Of a DNA stretch of 64,000 bases, positions 12,479 to 24,232 are shown piece after piece. The notes below the pieces were generated by a model that ran no database searches, was not told the DNA's origin, and was given only the letters and a program-made list of their open reading frames with translations. The position numbers and the translations under genes were made by a program. The stretch comes from Prinsepia uniflora (lineage: Eukaryota; Streptophyta; Magnoliopsida; Rosales; Rosaceae): the NCBI GenBank assembly GCA_032719365.1, contig CM064872.1, positions 59,138,891-59,202,890 on the forward strand. The letters run 5' to 3'. Position 1 is the first letter of the stretch; the number at the start of each line of letters is the position of its first letter.

Positions 12479-13978
12479 GTTACTGTGCTTGATTCATGCT
12501 TATTAAAGGCCTACCCGAAAGTTGTCGTAGATACGATTCAACCGCATGTAAAGACTTTTCCTTAGATCCTCCATGAGATTGGACTGTATGATGTTCCAAC
12601 ACATATTTGTTTTCATCTTTGGATTGCCCAACACATATTTAAACAAATTCACCAAGCATAAAACACCCAAAATAATAATTAAGGCACAAATTATAGATAT
12701 AGAAATATGAGGGATAAACTCACTCTAGCAATCGTGGTTGTGGCTGATGATGAGTGAAAGTGATGATATGATGAGGGGCGTGAAAGATTGCAAATATAAA
12801 TAGAAGTTCGAACAATAAGTCTTGGTTCTCTCTTGGGAGGTGTGGAAGATGATGAGCGAAGTAAAGGATGACAGGTTTGTAAGATGATATCATAAGGTTT
12901 GGGTTCTCTCTTCGAATGAAAAAAAAAACTGACTTAGTGGGATGATTCTCCTTTCTCTTCTTGGAAGGTTACTATAAGGTTTATATAATGTCTAGATTTG
13001 TAAGAATATTCCTATTTTTGAATATATTTTTGTCAAATCACCTAATTTTGTCAATTTCTCAAAAATTTAAGCACTCAATAATATATATATATATAAGACT
13101 AATTCAAATATAGTAGAAATTAAAAAAAAAAATTACCCTTATTTTTGTGTCGAGATATTTAAATACGAATATATTTACAAAAATATTACAAATATTAATT
13201 TTTAAATTTTATATCCAAAATTTAAAATACGAATATATTCACAAAAATATAAAAAAACATTAGGAGTATTTTCTTGAATGATCTAAACTCTAAGCATGCG
13301 CTCGAACAATTGGAGTGAATAGAACAAATGATAAAAGTAAAAAAAAAAAAAAAACGTTGAAAATAGAAACCCCGTCAAGAAAACAAGAAAATCCAGCTAG
13401 CACTTTTTTTTTTTGACGAAAATCAAACTAACATTTAGCTGCGGCATGTGCCTAAAGCACGCAACCTATAGCCACGACCCTGCAAAATCACTACCTCAAA
13501 GAAAGCAAAATAAGTAAAACCCTAGTCTCTAAATGCCCAGCTATCCAAAATCTTGATCTCTACGATCCATTTAACTGAGGCCAAGGTAACTCTATCTCTC
13601 TCTAGACCCATGCGTCTTCGATCTTTTTGCTCCAGATAAAGTTAAATCGTGAAATTTGAGTGTGTCATTGTATATTTATGTGTGTGAAATGAAATGGCAG
13701 CCATTAGCATATATGCACTCAATTTTTGGCTAAAGATCAGAATATTTGTTTTTGTACAACGATCTTTTTTCTTGCTGATTGTTTTTAGAAGATTTTCTTA
13801 TTGATTTTCGTTTTTTATAGAATGAATTTAAGTAAATCTTGGAGCTTTTAGCGTATTAATCCTTTTTATATGATTTATTGTAGTCTGTTTTACTTAGAGA
13901 GCTAATACTTCGGGTAACCCAGCTTGCTTTTACTGATACATTTTTCCCATTCTAAATTTTCAAGTTTGTTAGTCGGTC
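12479..13978. other. Gene 5' flank, AT-rich, no supported gene
   Basis: Between the LTR stack and the first start codon I see no credible reading frame. The part up to about 13500 is AT-rich, with A-tracts at 13340-13357 and a TA run at 13082-13094. The 13500-13978 stretch reads like promoter and leader. A possible leader donor CCAAG|GTAACT lies near 13584, but I could not fix the matching acceptor. Confidence 0.4.
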
Positions 13979-16900
13979 ATGAAGCGCAAACAAGCATGCA
14001 GGGGAAGGGGAAGGCCACGAAAAAATCCCAGTGAGGTCAGTGAGAAAGCGGTCAGTGAGAGAGCGGTCAGTGAGAGAGCGGTCAGTGAGAGAGCGTTCAG
14101 TGAGAGAGTGGTCAGTGAGAGAGTGGTCAGTGAGAGATTGGTCAATGGGAAAGAAAAAGCATTCTTGAATTTTGTAAGTCAAAATGTTGAAGAAGGAAAT
14201 AATTTTGGGTGGAATCAATCTGATGACGAAGACCAAAATGATGAGGAATTTAACCCTGAAATGGAGATTGAGTCAGGTAATGCTTCTTCTGCAATGGGAA
14301 GTGACTGGTCAGATGAGGATCAACATGTGACTTCTGTGAGGACAGTGCAGAGATTGCTTAGTAAGTATGGTGAAGTCAACCCCCAGATGGAAAACTCATC
14401 CAAGAAGATTGATAGTGCACAAAATAAGCCATTGACAATCTTAGGTTCTTGGAGTAGATTCCAGAATGAGCAAGAGGCGCCTTCTGATGAACTTCAGAGT
14501 AACAAGAAAGAATTGAGTGCTTGCCTGGCGGTATGATGGAAATTTTTAATTGGCTTATGCTACAATATTTTGGGTCTTACAATTTTTAGTATTTACCATG
14601 TAGTCTTTTGCTTTGTTTGATTCATAGAAAGGGACAAAAATGTTTTGTTTTAAACAGATATATTGTTATGAGAGATTTTCTAATCATATTTTGCGTAATG
14701 TGATTGAACTTACTGCTTTTCTCGAACTATTTCACTATTTAGGTTATTAAAAAGGTTATGAAAATGGATGCAGCTGTACCTTTCAACAGTCCTGTTGATC
14801 CAATTGCTATGAGATTACCTGTAAGTGTGACTCTGTTTGTGCATATTGTCTTTATTTTTCCTTTAGTGTAATATGATATGTTGATTGTTATGATGTACCA
14901 TGTTTCCAATCCGTCTTCTTGCTCCGCGTAAAAAAGAGTAAAATACCTTTTTTTTATTGTGGTAAAACAGCTTCTAAGAGGGGATTTTCACTTGTACTTT
15001 CAAGTATATTGAGTGTCAAACTTGTCAAAAAACTCGATTTTAGGATACATGCTTGACTACCCACCAATGGCATGTTTGAGTACCATATGCATATCATACA
15101 CATATCTGGAAATACATATGAATGAATAAATGTGTAGTTCCCACATGAAAATTAACCCTTTCATGCCTGATTTATTCAGGTATCACATCCCCAAGCTTGT
15201 AAGTTCAGTGGAAAGATGATTTGATCTGTGCTACCTTAACTTACCTTGAATTCAAACATCATCTATTTTGTTATAATAACGGAGGCTTCTACCATAGGCA
15301 CTACAGATAGATATAAACATGGATATATGCTCATTCACCATAGCTGCAGTTCTATCTCTAGTATCGTGTGTATGAGTTGCTTTTCAAGCACCCCAAGAGT
15401 TGGAGGTGGTACATCAAATCCTGGAGTAATTTATTTCTTCTTCACATTGTTACAATGCTAATTAGGCCTTAGCTTAACCAGTTAGCTGTTACCTCTTAAT
15501 TCCTTAGCTTAACCAGTTACCTGTTACCTCTTAATTCCTTCTGCTCCACAAAGTTGACAGCTTCTCCTTACTTGCATTGCTGTCTTCCCTCACTTCTTCA
15601 TTTCCTGTAACTATTAATGACAGTCAAAAGAGAGTGAGGGGTAGGATAGTTTGGTTGGAGCCTCTATCCTTTTGTGGTCGGCTTGGAGTGAAGAAGTGAT
15701 TTTGGGTTTGAGTGAAAAGAAAAAGCAGGAGTTTTCTGTTAGGGTGAGAGATGTTATTTTTAGTTCTAGTTGAAATCTTTAATTGGGTCTTTCATGTCCA
15801 GAAACTCCTACCAGTATCTGCTGTCATTCTTGTTTTGGTTGAGTTACATATGTATGCTTATATTTTTAATCTTTAATTATAGTACTTTTAGTGTTTAATC
15901 CAATTCTAGTTTAGTCCTGACAAAAAAGATCTATTATCAGTTTAAGCCCACCAGTTCTGTTTTTAATCTATGCAAAGAAGTTTTGTACATGCTTAATGAA
16001 GAACAAACCCTGATTTGGTTTTAATTATATAGCCTACAAGCTAAATATTTATATTGTGGGATTTAGAAATAGTATTTTAAAATCTGACTGTGCTACAATT
16101 ATTCTGTTGTATTGCAATACAGCCTTTGGGGTTTGGAGAAAAAAAAACCTGTTATTTTCATTTGTGCCCATATATCACTTCATTTACAAAGCGGATCAGA
16201 AACCCCATTTGGTTACATTTGAGTATATATAAACAGTCTGGTTATATATGTATTTGTGTATACATGTGTTATTCTACTTTTTCTATCTTGCACTAAGTAC
16301 TGCTTAATGTATAGGATAAGGATTACAAAGCCAGGGTCAAAAGTACCAACTGGCTTAAAAGCCTGTAATGCACTTAATTCTGGTCACAAACACAATAATG
16401 TATATTTCATGTATTCCGTTGCTATTAGGATATAAATCTGCCGATACTCCATTAGGATATATTAAACCCTAATTAATGGATATTTATTTATCCTTTTGCT
16501 TGAAAGTATGTGGTATATCATGTATTCAGATAGGCAAAAAAAATCGTTTATCTGATTTTTTCACGCACCACTCAATTCAACATTGATGTTATATTTTTGG
16601 TGTGTTCTGAAATGCTTTGCTATCTTTCTTTCATAATTCTCTTCTCCCTTATTGTTTTTTTCTTGGGTGGTTGGAATAGGATTACTTTGATGTCATAGAC
16701 ACACCAATGGATTTTGGAACAATATGCAATCATCTTCAAAATGGTACCAAGTATACCAACTCGGAGGATGTATTCAAGGATGTCCAGTACATTTGGAACA
16801 ACTGCTGCAACTATTACAGTGAAGGTAACTTTGTTTTGCACCTTATGAAACGGGTGAAGGAGAAGTTCATGACATATTGGGAGGCTGCTGGTTTGTGCAC

Positions 16901-19900
16901 TAAAGAACCAGGGACAAGTAATGGTAAGGATTTCATGTTACTTTTGTATTCTGTTTATTTGTTTAATTCCTGCATTGATGATTGTCCTAGTATTTCTTAA
17001 AGTTTAATATTCAGCATTTCAATATATCAATGCCGATATCTATTCTTTTCGTTGATTGTCACCTATACTTGAAATGATATTGAAATTTCTGGCAATATAT
17101 CTGAAATTTAACTACTAATATCATATGGACGGCTGATATTATCATCCTTGGTCGTACTTGTATTAAAGATATTGATTTTTCTTCTCAAAGTTCCATCTTT
17201 TCTTTGTCACTCTGCATTTCATTATGGCCTCTTTTGATTCTGTGATCACCGTGATAAAAACAATCCGAGAGTAGGCTGCATCAATTGGTAAATTTGCTAA
17301 GGAACCAGTGTGGTTGGATTTGTTGTACAAGGTGCTCCTACCTGCAGTACTAAAGTAGACTTGCTGTTTTTCTTGTTGGGTTACAATTCACTTGGGGTTC
17401 TATGAACAGTATAAAAGAAGGTTGATGCCTGCATTCATAAGCACTTAACGAACAATATATGAAATTATTAGACATTACAGAATATATGAATCAGTTGTTC
17501 AGCACATATATCATCTTGATTTCTCGAGGTCCAAAATTATTAGCCATAAGGCATTCTTTAGTTTCACCTTTTATTTCTGTTCTATCTCATACATTTTTAT
17601 CCCTTCTATTTGATTTCTAAAAAACTTTACTATAATTGTTTTTCAATATTCCTATAAAAAAAAAAGATTAAGAATATTTGTTGGCTGATTGCTAAAAAGG
17701 ACTGGAAAGACATCAACCCGGGGGTAGAATGGGTAGAAGTGAGCTATCTTCCATAAAAGACCGATACGCAAAGCATTTTATACAGACATGCCTGATACTG
17801 TAAGATTGAGCAAACTGAGCCTTAAAAAATTATCCTTCTGATCAGACAATGACAATTGGTAGTTACATGCATGCATTAAAGATAAGGGAGAAAAAAGATA
17901 CCTGTGGTTGCGGCTTGCCATTGTGGCCTTTAGATCTATGCAGCTTTACCTTCGCTTGCAGAGAGGCTATTCCTGTTTCAAACTTTCAACCTCTAGGTTG
18001 ATTTGTAGCAATGTAGCGACTTTAGAATTGCACCAAGCTTTTGAGGAAGAGGAAGAATGTATTTATTGAATTGTATAAAGTCCTCATAGTTCTCATGCTT
18101 GGACGATACTTACGTTGTATTTGGTTAAAATCTTTGGTCATTGCATGTTAAAAAAAGTAGTTTAGATCAAATATGTATTGTGTTCAATTCATTCTTCAAG
18201 TGTGTGTGTGTGTACATACGCTTAATGATTATAATGGTTTCAGTCACTATGTACGTACGGTTTCCATTTTTTTTGAAAGAAAATTAGGATTTTCCATTAA
18301 CTTATTTATGAATATTAAATCTTCTTTTATTGTTGTTAATTTTGTTTGTTTTATTTTTTAGTTTTAAACTCTCAAGGCAAAAGGAATACACGAGGGCCCA
18401 CACGTAACCTTAAACTAGCTCAGATTCCGCCTGGGGAAAGATTTGAAATCAGCTGGAGGAACCGGAGAGCTGTAGGTGAAAGCTCCACGTTTTTCAAATC
18501 AGAGTGTACCGCCCTGGTAAGGCAAACTCGGGAGTTACCCCTACAGGTCAAGTCGTGGAAGGAGATCCCATTTGATATTAAAAAGAACGCATTTGAGCAT
18601 ATGTTGGTTCGTATAACTAAAGACTTGGGAGGAAATAGTTCAACTGTACCCTTCAATTTTCTCTTGAATCCTCATTTGTGCATGATTATTATGTAATGTT
18701 TCTTTATATATCTATCTCAGAAGCGTTTCAAAGTCGAAGATCACATGACATGGGTATTGGATCAGATTCATAGATCTTACCACAATTATCGCCATCACCT
18801 CAAGAAGATTTGGTTTGAAACATGTGAGACAATTGATGAAGCACGGGAAAAAGTCCCACCAAATGTTGCAGAGGATGATTGGCAGTATCTTATAAATTTG
18901 TGGAGCTCACCTGAATGGCAGGTACCACCAAATGTTGCATATCAACAATCACAATGAGAAAAATTTCTCGAGACTTTACTCTTCACTATTTTCCTTTCGT
19001 TTCTCTTTTTTATTTCTAGTTCGACTTTTATGCATTAATGGTTTTCTTGAATGCAGAAAATTAGTAAGAAAAATAAAGAGAATGGCTCCAAAAATAACAT
19101 AATCCATACATCTGGCTCTAAGAGTTTCTCACAAATCCGTGAGGAAGAGGTAGGACCTGAGCAGTGTCACTGCATTTGTTGTAAATTCTATTGGGTAATT
19201 TTATTGAGTTGCTCATATTTCTTCTTATATATATATATATATATATATTGTACAATGATAGAGAAAGAAGACTGGAAATGACCCAGGCCGTACACAGCTA
19301 TGGGAACTCACCCATGTGCGGCCTGACGGACTAGCTGCAAATCCAGCTTCACAGGAGGCATTGGTATAAGTTGATCCTGAAATTAAATTAAATATGCAAG
19401 CATGCCTATTGTCTTCATTTTTCTTTTTATTTCATTGTACCTAGTGATTCCATTTTCTGAATGCAGTTAAAGCTCAAGAAACTGTATACTCAAATGGCTG
19501 CGGAGAACTCGGAGATGACTGAAGACGAGATTTTTGTGAAGGTTTTTGGACCTGAACGTTCGTCGCGGGTACGGGGTTACGGGGATGGTGTAACCCCCAA
19601 AGAGTTATGGGGCCCATCATCATCTATTGTTAGCGATCTCAGAAGCCAACTTGAGGAATTAAAGCAACGACATGAGGAGTTGGAACAAAGAAGTGCTGCT
19701 GAGATACAGGGATTGAAGGAACAACTTGGTCGGGTTGAGGGTTTGCTTTCACAGCAAATGAGTCGGTTTGAAAGCTTACTACTTCAGCTGACGAGTCATA
19801 TGGAAGCCCCTGTCCAGATTGAGAGGCCTACTGAAAGTCCCCCCTCCCGAAATGGTATGCATCTTTTTGAAAATGTTATTACAATCTTCGAATGAAAATT

Positions 19901-20632
19901 CTGTGTTTGCTTGTTTGGTAAAAGACTGATATGGAAGAATGTGAATGTTTGATAATTCTCTATTCGGAAAGGACTCAGTGAAGGTTGAGTAATGTGTATT
20001 TTTATTCAATGACCCCTAGTGGTAAAAAAATAAAGTTTTTATAGTTAAAAAAAAAATAAAGTTTTTATAGTTAAAAAAAAAATTCTTTTATTCTGTCCCC
20101 TTCGTGTTTTGTGAAAAGTGGGTATGTGGAGGTATTTCTTCAATCAGATTAGTTATAATATGTGTGTATGTTGCTGCTTAGGTGCAGTATATTCATTTAA
20201 TTCAAGTGTTGCCTCTCTAAATATCTGTAAATCTGGGTCAACTACCGCATTTCCAGTATCATTTTCTTCAAAATCGAACTGAGGACCTTTCCATTCCTCA
20301 TTTAATAAATTTGTAATTCAGTATGTATGTAGTCAGCTGTTGTGTTCCTTTTAAAAATTCCGTTAGTTTCGAAGCAGCATCAATATATTACCTTCTGCAC
20401 TTTATGTTAGGTCATTTTCACACATTTTTTCCGCTTGGTTGTTCTTTATCGAATAGGAGGGCTTGCACTTTATAAAGTCAAATTTATATGAGATTTGCTC
20501 TTAGTTGAGCAACATTCGGTCTACTTTATGCATTATAGGTATCTATGCTAAGTTCACTTGGTGTTTGATTTTGCGACTTTTTGTTTTTGTTACTTTTCAG
20601 GCTGGCCACGAACAAACCGATCTAGAAGATAA
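13979..20632 (+). CDS. Bromodomain protein fused to a Transposase_24 (PTTA/En-Spm) domain, nine exons
   Basis: Exons join in phase as 13979-14530, 14743-14820, 16680-16923, 18362-18606, 18721-18921, 19057-19149, 19262-19363, 19467-19854 and 20601-20632, giving about 644 residues. In order: an AT-hook (RGRGRPRKNP, residues 8-17), seven SER-x-V pentapeptides (20-54), an acidic Asp/Glu-rich stretch, a bromodomain (about 185-285, with YFDVIDTPMDFGTI and YIWNNCCNYY), a Transposase_24-like region (about 300-505, with RGPTRNLKL, RPDGLAANP), a coiled coil (about 562-613) and a basic C-terminus (WPRTNRSRR). Every predicted donor is GT and every acceptor AG; the exon 4 donor (GTTCGT) is weak. AT-hook and bromodomain suggest a nuclear chromatin role; the transposase part lies downstream in the same frame. 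The position that is normally Asn in the bromodomain YN motif reads Tyr. The alternative is two adjacent genes; the in-phase exon 3/4 junction argues against that. Confidence 0.78.
14036..14140 (+). repeat. 15-bp coding minisatellite, seven units
   Basis: Seven consecutive 15-base units of the form GTCAGTGAGAGAGCG encode VSER-type pentapeptides (SERAV, SERVV, SERAF, SERLV). The period is a multiple of three, so changes in copy number keep the frame. Confidence 0.92.
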
Positions 20633-21174
20633 GTTTGCATCAGAAAAGTTTTTTTGTATTTCCTGCAATGAGTTAGTAATACATTTGGATGATTGCATTT
20701 ATATACCTTTGATGCATTAAACCTGTTTTGTAACATTACATGGATATATGTATATATATATATGTTGACAATCGTTCAACTATCAAGAGACCGAGGATAT
20801 TCAGAGTAGCGTCATGTTATTGATCCTTCAGTTTTTGTTCTTTTCTTGATGCAATGAATGATAAAGGGAATGGATGTATAATACCAGCAAGAAGAACAAA
20901 ATTATCGAAGTGGCTTCTGAGCCTTCAATTAGCAATCAAGGGAGCTTCTGTACTCTCAACTTTTTTTTCTAAATATACACTGAATATGAATGTAAAAATT
21001 GGGATACAACTTGTGAATGCATCTATGAATGCTCTACTCCTAAAGCTAGCACAGCAAAGAAAACCAAAACAAAAATGTTTCCTTTCCAATGGCAGTTAGC
21101 AGAAGTGGCAATAGCAGTAAGCAGAAGTGGCAATAGCAGTTAGCAGAAGTGGCAATATTGAGTACAACTGAGCC
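20633..21174. other. Convergent 3' region between two genes
   Basis: This is the spacer between the stop codons of the plus-strand bromodomain gene and the minus-strand CCCH/WD40 gene, presumably their 3' UTRs. It contains a 22-bp minisatellite, CAGTTAGCAGAAGTGGCAAT plus AG, in three units at 21093-21158, next to the CCCH/WD40 stop codon. No gene is visible. Confidence 0.6.
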
Positions 21175-22737
21175 TCATGATGAAGACTCCTCAACTGGTT
21201 CAATGGCAACGGCATCCACCCACCTCCAAACAGAAACAAGACCAGATGCATCTCCGGTGAAGATCAGTCCTTGAGGTCCAACCTCAACTGTTCGAACTTC
21301 CTTTTGCGCAAATAATCTGCCTCTTTCAATGAAAGATGGAAGATCATATAGCCGAACAGAATCGTCAATGCAAGAGCAGAGCAACACGTGTTTATTTTCT
21401 GCAACCGTCATCCCAGCAAAATCAAGAACACCCTTTTCTACATTGTGAGTATAGATAACTTCCAGGCTGGTGGCTCCCCTAGCCCACACTTTTATGGTGA
21501 CATCCAATGAGCCTGAGATCAAATACTTATCCCAGCATATAAGAGAGGTCACCGCACCAGAATGTCCATTTAATGTTCCAAGGCACTGTGCAGTTGTAAG
21601 GTTCCAAACCCTGATCGTGTGGTCAAGGGAACCTGAAAAAAGTTGACTGGCACCAAATCTTAAAGATACAACGGCAGCACTGTGGCCTTTCAAATGTTCA
21701 GCAGCAGCTTGAAGCGGGGTATTGGCTTCAGAACAGAATTTCCACACATATATAGAGCCACTCTGTGTCCCAGCCAAAAGCAACTTGTTCCCAACATCAT
21801 TCCCGACATTCATAGCGTGCACTTGGCCTGCACATGGATCAATAGCATAGTCAAATACAGCATTTGACAGAGTGTTGAAAGCCTTCACAAGGTTAGGAGC
21901 ACCAACGAAAACCCAGGTGCCTTCGGTGAGTAAACAGCCTGCTGCTTTTGCTTCACCACCAAGATCTAATTCGCTGATATACAAACCAGTGTTGCAGTCC
22001 CACATTTTGATTACTCCATCCTGACTGGCTGACAAAAGTAGTTTCGCGAGTCCTTCTCCTTCAGGAAAGACCGTGACTGTGCCAATTACGGACATTTTGT
22101 GACCTTGGAGCTTCGCAACAGTGGACAAGTTTTCACCTTGGAACCAATGATGCAAATAGGAGCATCCATCATCACTTTTCCCACAATTTCCTTGCGCCCA
22201 TGACTTGCAGACATGTTGCGTTTTCATAATTGTATTCTGGGCATCATTACCATTGTCTTCGTCACCAATAGCAGCAGCCTTGCCATTGTTTTCTTCAGCA
22301 AAAGAAATAGCTTTGCCATTGTTTTCTTCAGCAACAGCAACAGAAACAGCCTCGCCATTGTTTTCGTCCCCAAGAACAGTAGGAGCAGGAGCAGTTTCCT
22401 TCCTCCAAACAAAACTTCTGGGCTTCGAAATTACCTGATGTGGGTGAGGATTAGGGTGGCCTTAAGTCTTGTGTTTTAAAATTTGAATTGAGGACAGTGA
22501 GAGTTTTGAAATTACCTGAGGTGGGCGAGGGTTATGGTGGTCTGAAGTCTTGTGCTTTGAAATTTGAATTTGAGGACGCTGAGGGTTTAGGTAGTCTGAA
22601 GCAGCATCCGGCGGATGATAGAACCTACAGAATGTGCCCTTGGTGCATCTTCCTTCAGCCCAGAAGTGACAAAGAGGCACCGATTTGGAAGGTGCTCCAC
22701 CTCCTACTCCTCTTCCTGAACTTGAACCCAAAGCCAT
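21175..22737 (-). CDS. ZFWD: CCCH zinc-finger / WD40-repeat protein, ZFWD type
   Basis: Two coding exons, 22737-22516 and 22434-21175, join in phase 0 to give about 493 residues. The start is the ATG at 22737 (MALGSSSGRG); a GTG two codons upstream is not needed. Two CCCH fingers are visible: C23, C31, C37, H41 (spacing 7-5-3) and C150, C158, C165, H169 (spacing 7-6-3). Between them is an acidic stretch with repeats of the form ENNGKA. From about residue 176 (LQGHKMSVIG) to the end are roughly six WD40 blades (LLSASQDGVIKMWD, LFSGSLDHTIRVWN, LISGSLDVTIKVWA, LIFTGDASGLVSVW). Fingers followed by a WD40 propeller is the layout of the plant ZFWD subfamily, thought to bind RNA or act as a scaffold; the substrate is not known from sequence. 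The 81-bp intron is a tandem copy of the upstream exon. Confidence 0.92.
22435..22596 (-). repeat. Tandem duplication that makes up the coding intron of the ZFWD gene
   Basis: Two adjacent units of about 81 bp (22596-22516 exon, 22515-22435 intron) are clearly homologous. Both hold the blocks GTCCTCAA-TTCAAATTT, CACAAGACTT and CAGGTAATTTC. The first CAG|GTAATT acts as donor; the second copy's CATCAG provides the acceptor. The intron copy contains an in-frame TAA, so splicing is needed. Confidence 0.88.
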
Positions 22738-23455
22738 ATACACCTAGCGAATTCAAATCCCCATAATCACACCACCGTTAGAAAGCTACAGATCGATCAG
22801 AACTCAATAAAAGAAAGGGGATTGAAAGCCTCGAATTAGAAGATTGAGGAAAATAATTGAAACCCGAAAGCTATAGCTCGAACATAACGCAATGAAAGAA
22901 AGGGATTGAAACCTAGAAGATTAAGGAAAAAGATTCAAACTGGAAAGCTATAGATCGATCAGAACTCAATAAAGAAAGGATTGAAACCCTAGAATTAAAA
23001 GATTGAGGAAAAAGATTGAAACCCCAAAGCTATAGATCAGACCTCAATAAAAGAAAGGGGATTGAAAGCCCTGAAAAAATTGAAACCCGAATCAAAATCC
23101 CCACAATTGGAACCCAATGGTATCACAATTGAAATAAAAGAAAGAATTCGAACCCGACATTGAAGATTAAGGGAAAACATTGAAACCGTACCAGAAGAAC
23201 ATTGAAGATTAAGGGAAAAGATTGAAACCGTACCAGAAGAATGCGAAGACAATGACTGAAGAGCACGCGGATAAAACGCGATCGATCGATCGAAACTATC
23301 TATCGATGGAAACCCTAATTATATCACAATCATATAGAGAAAGAGGAACAATACCTAGAAGAAGAAGACGATGCGAAGAGGATCGAAATTGTAGAAAAGA
23401 ATGCTATCAACTGAAAGAAATAAAGAGCAGAGACAGTTGAGCGTCAGTTTGAATG
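22738..23455 (-). other. ZFWD leader with non-coding exons and tandem repeats
   Basis: The leader seems to be spliced. An acceptor-like GCTAG lies just before the ATG (about 22744), and donor-like sites GGTACGG (about 23235) and CTAG|GTATTG (about 23352) lie upstream. The sequence between is repetitive: about four 75-88-bp units beginning GCTATAGATCGATCAGA at about 22781, 22869, 22946 and 23028, and a 42-bp direct duplication at about 23155-23240 that also duplicates the GGTAC donor-like site. Confidence 0.5.
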
Positions 23456-23481
23456 GTCCTGTGTAGCCACTGACGACTACA

Positions 23482-23491
23482 CTATATATAC
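23482..23491 (-). promoter_or_regulatory. TATA box candidate for the ZFWD gene
   Basis: The minus strand reads GTATATATAG. A start site 25-30 bases downstream would fall near 23455, ahead of the predicted leader exon. No transcript evidence is available. Confidence 0.5.
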
Positions 23492-23499
23492 TGTAGGGA

Positions 23500-24232
23500 G
23501 AGTAAAATAATAATAAATTATTTATTTCCGGATTTCCTTGCGGAAAAACGCAATGGCAATTACAGTGGATATTCCACACATCATTAAAACGTGACATAAG
23601 AAAAATGCCTTTCTTTCCGCCTTGCCCCGTTCACTTTCATTTTTCATTTTAGTCCCTCTTTGTTTTTCATTTTCCTTTTTTTTTTTTCATTTTCGAAATT
23701 ATAGAGAGAAAACATGCCTATGATGCGGCTATTTTTTTTTAATGGGAGAGATGTTTTATTGAAACAGCCAGAAAAAATACAATAGATAAGCGTATAACCT
23801 ATCAAACACTCAAACGTTATCATTAGGAACAATATCAAAATCAAAAAAGATTTGTGATCTGAAATGATTTACGGGAAACTAAAAAACAAAAAAATTGTTG
23901 ATAAAATATAGAACATAAGATATACAAATTGAAAATACATAACAAGTTAAGTGAATTTAACTCAGTTAATTCTAATATTAACTTGTAAATAATTGATCTC
24001 AAATTCGATTCTGATGACATATCCCATCTCCGATTTGGGATGCCACTTTATTGTTCAACAAACTTTATTAAACATCAATCTTTCAATTGGCATCACAATT
24101 TCAACCGCTAATATTATCACTGGTTAATAATGTGGACTCCTGGTGGTTCATCTTGAATGAGATAATTCAATTTTATGGCAAACCGACATTTTCTACATTC
24201 ATGATATCAACTGCATCACCTCTAGATTAAGA
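23500..24232. other. Intergenic spacer, AT-rich
   Basis: T-rich tracts (about 23675-23690 and 23730-23740) and otherwise unremarkable AT-rich sequence. I see no reading frame or recognisable element end until the Helitron terminus at 24233. Confidence 0.5.

Noticed and set aside
13952..14236. Minus-strand frame with LTDRS/LTDHS repeats
   Set aside because: It is the opposite strand of the coding minisatellite in the bromodomain gene.
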